64,000 bases of DNA from positions 31,825,867 through 31,889,866 of the forward strand of contig JAOWCC010001634.1 in NCBI GenBank assembly GCA_030867875.1. The letters run 5' to 3'. Position 1 is the first letter of the stretch; the number at the start of each line of letters is the position of its first letter. The position numbers and the translations under genes were made by a program. Shown here piece after piece: positions 13,601 to 23,313 of the stretch. This DNA comes from Actinernus sp. WN-2022. Lineage: Eukaryota; Cnidaria; Anthozoa; Actiniaria; Actinernidae. The notes under the pieces are model-generated. The model did no database searches. It saw nothing but the letters and a program-made list of their open reading frames with translations, and was not told the DNA's origin.

Positions 13601-16600
13601 TGCATAGTTAAAGTTATTTTCTGAATTTATCAGTAAGTTCCCATAAAATTGTTTGGGCACTGTAATATAATAATCATGTTTTTCTTATATTCCACAAATT
13701 AGCATGTTACAAGATAAGACTATTTTACTATTATTCAACCAATCAATTTCAGTTTCGACAGTCCGGTCGATGTTCAACTGCGTCTCAGTGTCGCGAGTTA
13801 CCTAAATTCACACTTTTGACATGCTTTCGTCAAATCAGTGAGCCAGCTGACATCAGGAATGCAATTTAGTACAGGAGTGTAACAACATATCTCAGCATAA
13901 TTAAATATAACATAACCCATGGCCCATCCCCCAATGTGTTGCATGATTTCACTTGACCCACCCTATTTTCTGTGCTTGGAAATGAGCCCCCCCCCTACCT
14001 TTTTTTTACCGGCCCACCCCCACCTGTACTTTATGACCAGTCCCTAAACTACTACTAAATGTAAGACTTTATTTAGCCAGGGTAGCCCATTCAGCAACGA
14101 AGCTGATATCCAGAGGGGCCCTGCATATAAAACTATAAATACAATTGTAATGTATAATTAAACTATTTCTGCTATGACTATAATACAATTTGTTTCTACA
14201 TATATAATAGCTAGTATACAGCGATTTGCAAAAATTCTGCAAAAAAAAATTAAAAATAACGCTTATACTTATTTTTGCACAGATGTACTTCATAGACAAA
14301 GAGGGTTTAGATTCTATCTAAAGAAGAGCAAAAATCAAAGAATTAGGATTATGCAAATTACTATGTATTGATATAGTTGAATTTTACAGAATTTTTGCAA
14401 ATCGCTGTATGATAAAAATTATATATATAATGCGATAAATTCTTATATAATTTACAAGTAACTACATACGATATATTATTTATACGCCAAAAAATGCTTC
14501 TTTATACGGTTTTTAAAAATACTCAAGGAGGAAGCCTCCTTGATTTCAACAGGGAGAGAATTAAATAAAATTTACCCCAAATATCTAAACGTTCTCTTCC
14601 CTAGACTTAATTTAGGTTTTGGTAAGTGCGGGTCGTTTTTGCGTCTGGTGTTATATGAGTGAATTTGATTAAAAGATAGGCTGGGACTAAATTGGGTAAA
14701 CATTTAAAAACTAGAATACAGAAAAACTATCTCAGTACTACTACTACTACTAGACAATACTATTATGCCACAACAACAAGTTGATAGGTTCACTTAGTCC
14801 AAGCATAGGAAGTATCTCAGAAAAATACTTCTGATAATCATTAGAATCATCTGTTGTGGAAGAAGTTGCTTCATTTTCAGCTTCTGTTAGGTCAGGAAGG
14901 TCAAAAGCATGCTTGTGATCCACCCGGCCAAGACTCTCTGGCTTGAAAAAGTAAAGTTGGTCAGGGATACCTGGTACAGTATGATGTACAGATTTTCGGA
15001 TGTAGTGATTATTCCACCTTTCCTTCACTTCATCCAACTCATTCTGGATAATTTTAGAAAAACAAAACCAAAGACATTCCATGTGGAGTTTGTTGCTGGT
15101 ATCTAAATGTCCATGGCCTACTGTATCCTTGAAGAAATCAATCCACCATGAAGACCATGATCGCTTTAGGTAGGCCCACCAGGCTTCGATACGCTTATTA
15201 GTATGCGATGAACCGTAACGGTGCGCACTTATACCAGAGAGTGAGTCCTGGCCATTTCGTCTCAGAAAGCATCGAATCGTCGCCATAATGCCATTTTCGG
15301 TCCCCCTTTCACTCTGAACAAGTGTTGGGCACCCTTCCACTTCGCGCAGACTTTCAAGAAAAAAAGAACCTATAACATAAGGATCATTGTTTGTTCTGGT
15401 AACCTTAAGCCAGATGATATGTCGGCTAAACCCATCAATGCACCCGTGTATGGGAAAGCCAAAAGGCTTGAGTTTGAAGTAACCATCTGAATGCCAACAG
15501 TAGTTCGGCTCTGGGTTCAAGTATTTTCTTCTTTTGAGACGATGCTTTTTCCTTAGCTCTGAGCCTACAGGATCCAGTTCACGTAGAATAACCTGAACAG
15601 TAGACCTGGGTACACTTATTCCATACGTAGAGTGCAACTTCTTCCACATGGCTCTATGACCAAGTAAGCGCCCAGGTCCATCCATTTCCTGTAGAATACA
15701 TTGACGAACTTGGTTTTCATCGACTTCATGGCCGCGGCGATGCAAACCGTACGCTTTCAGTCGATTAAGCAAGGTCCCTTTTGACATTCTTATATCATGA
15801 TACTTCTCTAGAAAACTTAGAATAATTTTATATTCATAGTTTTTGTCGAAATAATACCTGATAATTTCTTCTTCGTCCGCCATTTTTCATAACAACAAGC
15901 CAACAGATATTGCTGGTCAGCAGCCCACCACAGTAGTACACACTCCCCCTCTTTGGTTTCCAAATGTGTTTCGAGTTTTGCAATTGTGTTTTGGCATTTC
16001 TAAATGTGTTTTGGTGTTGTTAAATGTGTTTCGATAGTTTTGAATGTGTTTTACACAAGCTTCTTTGTGTTTTCAATTCTTAGTGTTGTGCACTGAATCC
16101 TTCAATTGTGTTTTGCGATTGTCAAATGTGTTTTATACATCTGTGTTGTGTTTTGTACCTCTGGGCCACCGTAAGCTTGCTATTATAAACACAAAAAAGC
16201 AGTATAAACAAGATACCATTTTGTAGAATATGTGTCAACGCTATCATTCCAGTTAACACCTCGCCCTTCCTAACTCCATCACATCTTGCCAGAGTTTGGT
16301 TTTATATTACAATAATTAATTGGCTGAGGATAGCTGAGAATGAATCGAATGAATCACCCTCAGCGGATTATCAAACTATTTTTTTCTGGCCTAAGCTCCT
16401 CATTATATATAACTGAAAGAGCAGCATAACGGGGACAACTAAGAAATAGTGATTATGCTTTGTTCTGTTGTAGGCAGGAGAGTGCTCTAGCGATGAAGAT
16501 TGTGGCGAAGACAACTGTTGCTTGAGGACACACGTCTGTGCACCAAACTATATCTGAACAGCGTCTGTTCACCAGCTGAGGTACGGCTAGCAATATCTGA

Positions 16601-17445
16601 TTATCAGCCGTGCGTTTGAATGTCACATCTTCATTAGAAATAACACTAGGAAGAAAAAGCTGGATCATCTTTCACTAAAACTTGGATCACACTTTAATGG
16701 TTAATCATTAATAGAACGATGCATATCCAACGGAGGGGTGGGTGGGTAGGTAGTTTCCCAGTAACCGGGATTGAGCCAAAATTTTATATGCGGTTTCACG
16801 TTTCACGGACAGTTAATAGTCCCACTGAACAGTTCCCCCCGCCATTTTGAATATTTCATGTAAAGTTCTCATGAAAAGCGAGGTGAACTTTGAAAGGTGA
16901 AATGATCTTTAAAAAACAAAATTTATCGAGAAATTTGCCAAAAATCGTGTAATATTTATATCTACAGTACTTGGACTCTCATAGCGTCATTTGATTCACC
17001 GTTGGCCTCGTTTTGAGAGGGATCACAACAAAACAGTTTGATTAAAAAAATTCACGTGGAAAGAAGCCATTTCTCATTTCACAAACTAAAAGACAATCAC
17101 GACTCACGGGAATATAATAAATCACGTTTCACGATTTCAAAAAGGGGTTTTCTCTTTTCCGGAGCAAAAAAAATATCTTAATGCCCTACTCATTTGAAAT
17201 TTGATAAAGCTGGACACAATTTGCGTTGTGTGTCACTATTGACAACTGCATGTTGTGTTGTTTAAATAAAAAATCGCCGAGTGGGCCCTAACAAAGTTAG
17301 TTGCCATGGCGAAGCTCACCTCGGTGTTTTGTTTGACTAGAGCCGTATTTACTGTGGATGTGCTTATGGCTTGACGTGCAAGGTAACAAGAGAGGTGAAG
17401 GCCATGGGTTATGATATCAAGATTCGCCAGTGTCTCAAGTCTTGA
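7619..17445 (+). CDS. Secreted ten-cysteine protein, colipase/prokineticin-like, copy A (frameshifted)
   Basis: Three exons. Exon 1 (7619-7672) encodes an 18-residue signal peptide and ends CAG|GTACGG. Exon 2 (16474-16580) follows TTCTGTTGTAG and ends GAG|GTACGG. Exon 3 (17341-17445) follows TTTGACTAG and ends at TGA. The cysteine plan is C-x5-C-x4-CC-x5-C in exon 2 and C-x-C-x5-C plus a last Cys in exon 3, as in copies B and C. This 10-Cys spacing is that of the prokineticin/colipase fold (small secreted ligands, venom peptides and Dickkopf-type domains). All boundaries are phase 0, but exon 2 is 107 bases, one short of a multiple of three. As written, its frame meets TGA after CAPNYI, while the next frame restores the expected sixth Cys and the splice phase. 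So this is a recent pseudogene or an assembly indel. Intron 1 (8.8 kb) holds the IS3EU-type transposon. A possible AATAAA lies near 17513. Function unknown. Confidence 0.7.
8232..8325. repeat. Short imperfect hairpin
   Basis: AAATTAGTAACCAAGGCAAGT (about 8234, first 20 bases paired) folds onto ACTTGCCTTGGCTACTAATTT (about 8302) with a ~50-base loop that itself contains the palindrome CATATACATGTATATATG. Likely a small foldback in intron 1 of copy A. Confidence 0.5.
8330..10006. other. No gene seen in this part of intron 1
   Basis: AT-rich intronic DNA. It contains the small palindrome CACCTAAGAATC/GATTCTTAGGTG type (8551-8579) and ORFs that look random. Nothing else supportable. Confidence 0.4.
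10376..13492 (+). pseudogene. Transposon-borne HECT E3 ubiquitin ligase with zinc ribbon, broken
   Basis: The N-terminus (10376) has a zinc ribbon, CETCNADV...FCHKCGKSL. A TAG at 10631 interrupts the frame, and the same frame continues with NGDLKPVKGK. A CUE/UBA-like stretch with the MFP motif (about 11450-11530) follows after a probable intron. From 11576 comes an acidic region and the start of the HECT N-lobe (QVKVQFIGEPAVDQGG). The frame slips near 12050 and is then cut by a foldback insertion (12157-12837). The C-lobe resumes at about 12840 and has the catalytic cysteine motif TTNTCANILRIP (near 13376-13411). This layout resembles the G2E3-like HECT proteins abundant in cnidarian and fish genomes. 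An active product would transfer ubiquitin to substrates; this copy cannot. Confidence 0.75.
12150..12840. mobile_element. Long foldback element inserted in the HECT gene
   Basis: The two halves are inverted copies of about 330 bases: GGGCGTTAAGGCATGGGTCTC near 12157 (first 20 bases paired) and its complement near 12815-12837, with matching inner arms such as CCAATTTGAAAAGTTGG (12437) and its complement (12543). Both outer edges read CTCAGGGGC / GCCCCTGAG, and HECT coding sequence lies immediately on each side. The exact element edge inside the CTCAG is ambiguous. Confidence 0.8.
13500..14740. other. No gene; transposon middle region with AT-rich spacer
   Basis: Sequence between the convergent HECT remnant and transposase. 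It holds a possible retroelement tail near 14065 (ACTTTATTTAGCCAGGGTAG), similar to the tails near 25550 and 30160. A short inverted pair (TACAGCGATTTGCAAAAATT near 14218 and its complement near 14390) is also present. Confidence 0.4.
14750..15883 (-). CDS. IS3EU-type DDE transposase, probably inactive
   Basis: A 377-residue ORF starts at ATG 15883 inside the right terminal repeat. Residues 1-110 are helical with helix-turn-helix-like parts (RLKAYGLHRRG) and should bind the ends. An integrase (rve) core follows. The first catalytic Asp is in CWHSDGYFKLKPFG, followed by GFPIHGCIDGFSRHI. The region that should hold the second Asp reads QSERGTENG, with Glu in place of the expected Asp. The last catalytic Glu is in NKRIEAWWAYLKRSW. 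The C-terminus is acidic and Ser/Thr rich. The frame is full length and intact, so the D-to-E change is the main sign of inactivity. The gene converges on the HECT gene. Homologues are annotated in cnidarians only as integrase catalytic domain proteins. Confidence 0.85.
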   Translation of the reverse strand: MADEEEIIRYYFDKNYEYKIILSFLEKYHDIRMSKGTLLNRLKAYGLHRRGHEVDENQVRQCILQEMDGPGRLLGHRAMWKKLHSTYGISVPRSTVQVILRELDPVGSELRKKHRLKRRKYLNPEPNYCWHSDGYFKLKPFGFPIHGCIDGFSRHIIWLKVTRTNNDPYVIGSFFLESLREVEGCPTLVQSERGTENGIMATIRCFLRRNGQDSLSGISAHRYGSSHTNKRIEAWWAYLKRSWSSWWIDFFKDTVGHGHLDTSNKLHMECLWFCFSKIIQNELDEVKERWNNHYIRKSVHHTVPGIPDQLYFFKPESLGRVDHKHAFDLPDLTEAENEATSSTTDDSNDYQKYFSEILPMLGLSEPINLLLWHNSIV

Positions 17446-17449
17446 GCTC

Positions 17450-18177
17450 ATCACATGAGCAAACACCGCAAAATAAAGCAGCACTGGACGACTGTAAAAA
17501 ACGATGTACTGCAAATAAACACTTATAAAACGAACACTGACAGTGACGTTGCAATGTTTTATTATTGTTATTATCGTTTCGGTGTACTTTGTTGTTGTTT
17601 ATTGTTAACCTTTTCTTTGTATTTTGTTTCTTTTGTTTGTGTCGAATGTATTATATAGGATACATTTTGTTAACGGTATATCTAGCTGAACGGAGATCCG
17701 GGCGCGCAAAGCATGAATGGACAACTGACTGTACGGCTGCTATGTCGGCAAACAAGTGGTTTAACTAATAAAGTAAATACGATATTTCGGCATTCAATCT
17801 ATCTAATAACAGATCTGATCAAGATCTGTTTTTTGATCCAACGTCTGGCAGGATTGATTGTACACGGTTTTTGCTGTGGTTTTCTAACCTTAACTATATA
17901 TATCTAATAACAATGGCGGCAACATGACAGTTTTATACACTTCGTGCTCCCTGTCGCCATTGCTAGTCAAGGTGTTACTATCCCATACCGCCTTAATGCT
18001 AATCATCAGCAAGAGGGATAATGTACTATTTTCTTTAAATAATATTATTACGCACACCCGTCGTATTTTTTTGAGGGGCAATGATTCAATTTATTCCGTG
18101 AAATTCTTTATGGTGTCTCTAAATAGGACTTCTGGAGTTAGCTGAACATTTTTATAGGCCTAGGGGTCTGGAGAAAT
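17450..18177. other. 3' flank of copy A, no further gene seen
   Basis: Contains a possible poly(A) signal AATAAA near 17513 for copy A. Small ORFs here have no recognisable features. Confidence 0.35.
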
Positions 18178-18489
18178 CTAAGCTTGAGAAAAATCGATAA
18201 CAATAAAGGAATATATATACACCTTATTCACGCCCATCTTTTTCCATTTGGTGGTACGTGATTGGATTTTCCATACTGAATTAGAATTGTCCCTTCTATA
18301 CTCTATACAAATTCGTGGGTCATATATTATTTCTGTGAGTGTCCTCATCATCGTTTTAGTCCATATCTGAAAATTACAAGGCGCGTACTTTGGTAGCTTG
18401 GGAAAACAAATCTTGTTAACAACAGCGTGCGCTGCCACAGTCCGCCTCAACGGCTCATTTCTGACAAGAAGAGGATCGATATTAGCCAT
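18178..18489 (-). CDS. Candidate first exon of an unrecognised host gene
   Basis: The minus strand starts at ATG 18489 and reads about 85 residues of ordinary protein composition (IDPLLVRNEPLRRTVAAHA, later YAPCNFQIWTKTMMRTLTEI). A plausible donor (AATAAG|GTGTATAT) follows near 18225. No further exons were identified downstream and no family is recognised. It could be a chance ORF; even residue use and a start near an AT-to-mixed transition are the only support. Confidence 0.3.
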   Translation of the reverse strand: MANIDPLLVRNEPLRRTVAAHAVVNKICFPKLPKYAPCNFQIWTKTMMRTLTEIIYDPRICIEYRRDNSNSVWKIQSRTTKWKKMGVNKVYIYSFIVIDFSQA

Positions 18490-18889
18490 TAAAGGCCTGG
18501 CATCGAGTATGTAAATTTATTCGAATTAAAAATAAACCACAAGAAATTAGTGTGTTGACTGAATTTGGGGACATTTAATTTGGACCAACATTAACGAGGT
18601 GGTGAGCTTTCAAGTCTTTCAAAAATCACAAAAATAAGAGAGCTCAGTATTGCAAACATCATTTCGATATAATCTTCCATGTGGTCGGGTTCATTAAAAC
18701 ACACTCATACTCGGTCGCACTGAGTCTTTTATCAATTTACGCCATGGCTAATAGAATAACAAATACAAAGCTGGTAAAAGATGAGTAATATATTTTTTTA
18801 CTGCGTGTGAGCTGTCATGAAGCGAAAGTCTAACTCATAGTTTCTCGTATTTATAAGTCTCTTTACAGATGGTTTGATTTTTGAGTACA

Positions 18890-19045
18890 GAAACATTTCA
18901 GGTTTTAGCCTGCGTTGCGGCTCTGGAGTATCGGAGCGCAGCGAGCGGAGATTAGGGGGATTGGGACGAGGAAAAAAGAGAGGGGGAGGGGGTGTGGAGG
19001 AGAGGAAGAGAGAGCCTGCCGGCAACCCATGGTTATTTTGATATC
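18890..19045. repeat. Dispersed repeat, copy 1 (inverted partner at 21405)
   Basis: Carries TTGCGGCTCTGGAGTATCGG, a GGGGGA-rich purine tract and GCCTGCCGGCAACCCATGG. The same sequence, reverse-complemented and lacking part of the purine tract, occurs at 21405-21515. The pair brackets a LINE fragment 2.4 kb apart. Confidence 0.7.
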
Positions 19046-19399
19046 CACCCACTAATTAAAATGCATAAAATTAGTAAGTCATTAGACCGATTCATCCAAT
19101 CATCATGCGGCGGAAGTGAAAACCATGTTTAATATCTGTCAAACTCACGTGTGGAATATCAAGGAATCTCAACTCGAGCGTAAAATTCAAAACAAAAATT
19201 AACGAACTTGGAGAATGTCAGCTGAAACTCCGAAAAAAACATGTGAAGACAGGGCCTAAACCCAAACCTGTAAATGTCAACGACGTTTGCAGGATATGTA
19301 ATGTATGTTTTAATTTGCAGAGCGGTGTGAAATTCTTTATTGCTATCAGTTCGGTTTTCGAAGAAATCACTCGACGTCACTCACGTTAACTCAACTAGT

Positions 19400-20600
19400 T
19401 AATAAAATTACGTCGGCCATTGATCGATTACTGCCGGTGTGTTTTTGGATCTTTCAAAGGCTTTTGACACGCTAGACCATCAAATTTTGTTTGCCAAGTT
19501 GGAACATTATGGTATCCGTGGTTTAGCTCTGCAGTGGATTAAAAGCTATTTCCTATCGGCCGTAAACAATTTGTTCAATTTAATCAAACTTGTTCCTCGG
19601 CGCAAACTATTAAATGTGGTGTACCTTAAGTCTATTTAGGTCCCCTATTTTTTTCACAATTGACAGAGTCTTTGCTTTTTGCAGATGACACTAGCATTTT
19701 TTATTCTCATTCAGATCCCAACCTTTTAGAGCTCGTGCTAAACGAGGCATTGTATAATTTTGTTAATATCAAGAAAACTAATTACATTATTTTTAAAACA
19801 AGACAGAAGAAAATTACCAACCAATTTTCTCTTTACCTTGGTAATCACTTACTCAAACAAGAAAATGTAACAACATTCTTAGGTGTGTATATCGATGAAC
19901 ACCTTACATGGAAACAGCACATGAGTCATGTTTGCAGTTGGTATAATATATAGGTCTCGCTTTTATTTACCTGCTAAAACAAAATTAACTCTGTATTATA
20001 TATTAGTATACCCTGATATTAGTCACTGTAACATAGCTTGGTCATCCACGTATGTAACTAATCAAAATAGAATATTTAATTTACAAAAGCGTGCTGTGCG
20101 AGCCATGACCAATTCAGATTACCGAGCTCACTCTGCTTCTTTATTTGCTCAGTTAGATATACTATACATTTTTAAAGTCAACTCATTTCATGTAGCAAAG
20201 TTTATGTTTTGTTATCATAATCAGTTGTTGCCTCCGACTTTCCTCAATTTATTCGTAACTAGCAGTCAAGTACATAACTACAACACTAGATCAGTATCCA
20301 ATTATCGATCTCATGCCTGTCGTACTAATCTTAAACAGTTTACAATTCTATACCAAGGTCCTAAAATTTGGAATTCCCTGCCAACGTATATCACAGGTTC
20401 AACCAGTTTTTCTAGTTTCAAGAAAAAAATAATGATTTCTTACTGAAATAGATGATTACTGAATCGATCATGCCGCACATATGCATCACTTTTTATAAAC
20501 TTATTAAGCTACGAGGTGACCTCTTACTATAAGCCTGATGGTTTCTCGAGATCTCCTCGCCATACATTACATTCTACTGTATCTGTAATTCCTATTTCTG
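19400..20600 (+). pseudogene. LINE reverse transcriptase fragment, broken
   Basis: Plus strand. The RT palm starts [20 protein letters not shown] (19439), breaks in the middle near 19640, and resumes with the catalytic box LLFADDTSIF (19672) and thumb (TTFLGVYIDEHLTWKQHM). The last ORF (19928-20446) has the C-terminal block found in these elements (HNYNTRS, then PKIWNSLP). GVPQGS is missing in a short deletion. The frame changes at 19640 and 19940. It is more complete at its 3' end than the LINE at position 1 and belongs to a different lineage. Confidence 0.85.
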
Positions 20601-21404
20601 TGGCAAATAAACTAAACTGTTCAAGACTTCAGAAAGAAAAGACAGAAAAGAGAGCCGAAGCTTTAAATAATTCTAGCTGGTGCCTGCAAAACTGAGTATT
20701 GGTCTTCATATTCCGAAATCTGCTGCTCTAGGTTTTCTTTTATTTATACTTATACATTTACAAAGAAGACTACAGAAACTAACAAAATATAGGAAAAGAA
20801 AATAATCTGCTGCTAATGGTACTTAAGTTAGATGGAGTAAACGCTGCTTAGATTAACCATGAGGGCTATTCGAGCTAACAGAGCGAGTCTGTCTTTCCTG
20901 AGGAAGGAAGATTCGAAATGCAGTAGAGAACTACACCTATGTTCGTGAAGGTTTGCATGATAAAGATAACTAAGATAAAGAGAACTCGTTGCCGCTGAAT
21001 ATAAATTCGCCACCAAATCAGTAAAGAACACTGCCGACACAATAACATCGGAACGAAGTTCTGCCAAAAGAAGCGCTAAAAACCATCCACGCAGCGGTAC
21101 GAAATCATCAAAGCAGCTCATATTTTCGGAAGCACAAGCCTGTTCCTCGAACACACCGGCCATGTTTCAACCGTGTGCGTTTCGTCGAGCAAGACGCTTG
21201 TGGAGTTCCGATACAGGGTTCTTCAGCTCATCGGGAAATTCGATCTCGTTACAAAAGATCTGTAATTATTTCTTTAAATTCATCGCTGAAGGAATTCTCG
21301 GTATGTTTGTCGCCATACTAATTGTTTCTGCTCTTATCGCATGCCAATGATTTCTGTCAATTACGCATTTTAGCCAATAGCAATACGCGGCCTTCTGAGG
21401 CCGA
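20601..21404. other. No confident gene; two overlapping divergent small ORFs
   Basis: A minus ORF (21163-20828, 111 codons) and a plus ORF (21162-21350, 62 codons with one hydrophobic helix near its C-terminus, ILGMFVAILIVSALIA) start back to back. They lie between the LINE and the inverted repeat at 21405. They could belong to an unidentified element; no family recognised. Confidence 0.25.
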
Positions 21405-21515
21405 GATTTATCAAAATAACCATGGGTTGCCGGCAGGTTCTCTCTTCCTCTCCCTAATCTTCGCTCGCTGCACTCCGATACTCCAGAGCCGCAACGCAGG
21501 CTATTCAGGTTTTAA
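21405..21515. repeat. Dispersed repeat, copy 2 (inverted)
   Basis: Reads ACCATGGGTTGCCGGCAGG to CCAGAGCCGCAACGCAGGC, the reverse complement of the copy at 18890-19045 with about 40 bases missing in the middle. Confidence 0.7.
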
Positions 21516-22237
21516 CTCGTTCAGACCTTATATTCTATAATTATACTTTACGACTTGTTAACCTAATTTAAAGGCGTGTAGGACAATAAATACCTTGTTT
21601 TATTCACTCCAAAATATTAAATGAATAATAATCCTTTCATACGTTTATTCAAATAATAGTTTTTAACGAAGAAAGGCATATTTTTTTCTCTGTTTCGTTG
21701 CGATAACTTTCATATTTGCCATAAATTATTCCAACTCTTCTAGAATTTTTGAACTGTAGAAAAAATGTACGAGTTAGCCGCCGATCTCATAGCAACAAAC
21801 AGACAAAGAACAATAAGGCTCTTCATGACTGGGTACAGAAATGACGTAATAAAGCTCTGAGTCTTATGTCGATGAATTTCGATCTAAATATTCTTTTATA
21901 CCCGTAGCTTTGTAGTAAAGTACTCAAAAAGCTTTTCAGTTCTTTATCATGAGAAGTTCAGTATACTATATTGGAATCAGGTGATTAAATATAACACAAC
22001 ACAACTTATACAAATGTACTTTTTTCAATTGCATGTTATAACTGATCCTCTCAAGTTATCATGTGGTTGGGACCGTTGTTTCAGGAGGTCGATTGTTCTG
22101 TAAATGGATTTGAATGGGAGTCTATATTCAGAACTGTTTCTATCCCCTTGAGGGAAAATCCGTTTATAAGAGAAAAAGAAGATACGTAGGCCTTAAATAA
22201 CACAGTGACTTTGTATAGTTCTGACATCCCAAGTTAT

Positions 22238-22435
22238 AAATACAATAACCTATTTGTGGCGTCGAAATATGCCCTGATATTTTGTCCGCGGACATTATTT
22301 GATCCGAGAAGAGAACAGTTCCCGAGGGCGAAGCTCGAGGGAAACTGTGAGCTTCGAAGATCAGATAATGTCCAAGGACAAATATCAGGGCATATTTCTA
22401 CGCCACAATGTAGGTTATTGTTGTTATCATCCTTT
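22238..22435. repeat. Foldback MITE, about 200 bp
   Basis: Arms ATAACCTATTTGTGGCGTCG (left) and its near-complement ending ...CCACAATGTAGGTTAT (right). Pairing continues through AATATGCCCTGATAT / ATATCAGGGCATATT and GGACATTAT / ATAATGTCC. The loop contains GAGGGCGAAGCTCGAGGG. Confidence 0.75.
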
Positions 22436-22439
22436 AAAT

Positions 22440-23310
22440 ATTTTCTTCGGACGCCCGCTTATACGCTCACAGGGGGTGTATTCGCTGATATTTGCGGCTC
22501 GCGGAGAGAAAATATCGGGTCACGTGACGCATTCAACCAATTACGCGCGAGATAAAATATTTGATGAGATTCATATGTTATTTCATGTTAATTAGTATCA
22601 ATGCGCATACTCATACTAAATTGCGCGTTATATGTCAATGAGAAGCCGTGTAATCCGTGCGCTTTTAGAACATCATCACAAAAACAAAAATCCCTCAATA
22701 AAGTGATAAAGCCTCACGCATTCACCTGTCATAGCTCTTTACACCTTAAAGTGCTTATCAGCCCTGACCAGAAATAGTTGATTTGGTACAGTAAGGTGTT
22801 TTAAATCTTGTTCAACCATTTTTGGGTGATTTATATATGGTCGGATGCATTACAACCCCGTGAAATGACGTCATTTAACGAACATTATGCCAATGAGTTG
22901 AACATGAATTGAATCATGTATCTCCTCTAAAATTATTTAATCTTAATATAACAGCAAGCGTTCAAGTATAACGTGTGCCATATCATTTATTGATACATAC
23001 ATTAAGGACTAGCAAATGTGTCAACATTAGACTGTTTAAAACTCTTATACGGCTGATGTCAATACAACTGTGACAATATTCTTCAGCTGGCAATAGAACC
23101 CACTCAGTGGAACATACTCTTGTTTATCCTTATGCATTAAAATCTCGATCCATGAACTCACCATCAACATATTTTAAGAAGATAGCACTGTTCTACTCAA
23201 AATGATTGATATACATTAACACAGGATGTGCTATATAAGCTGGGCAAATAATAGATCCTCATTGCGACATTCTACAAGTTGTTCTGCGAAAGAGATTCAC
23301 GAAAAATACG
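22440..23310. other. Upstream region of Cys-rich gene B
   Basis: No exon seen. The last 100 bases before the ATG include GCTATATAAGCTGGGC (about 23230), a good TATA box about 80 bases upstream of the start codon of gene B. Confidence 0.45.
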
Positions 23311-23313
23311 AAG

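Larger units (their letters stand above)
10013..16173. mobile_element. Complete IS3EU-type DNA transposon, 6161 bp
   Basis: Terminal inverted repeats of about 300 bp (10013-10312 and 15875-16173) start TACGGTGGCCCAGAGGTAC. They are packed with the iterated motif AAAACACATTT / AAATGTGTTTT. Both ends are flanked by the identical 6-mer AGCTTG (10007-10012 and 16174-16179), a clean target duplication. Inside are a minus-strand DDE transposase (15883-14750) and a plus-strand zinc-ribbon/HECT ubiquitin ligase in pieces (10376-13492). IS3EU is known as a eukaryotic IS3-like superfamily; the call rests on the integrase-type DDE domain and the 6-bp duplication. The ATG of the transposase lies inside the right repeat, and the left repeat carries the same start codons (ATGGCGGAC). 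Confidence 0.82.

Noticed and set aside
16044..16226. 60-codon Cys/Phe/Leu ORF
   Set aside because: Translation of the iterated AAATGTGTTTT motif in the right end of the IS3EU-type transposon.
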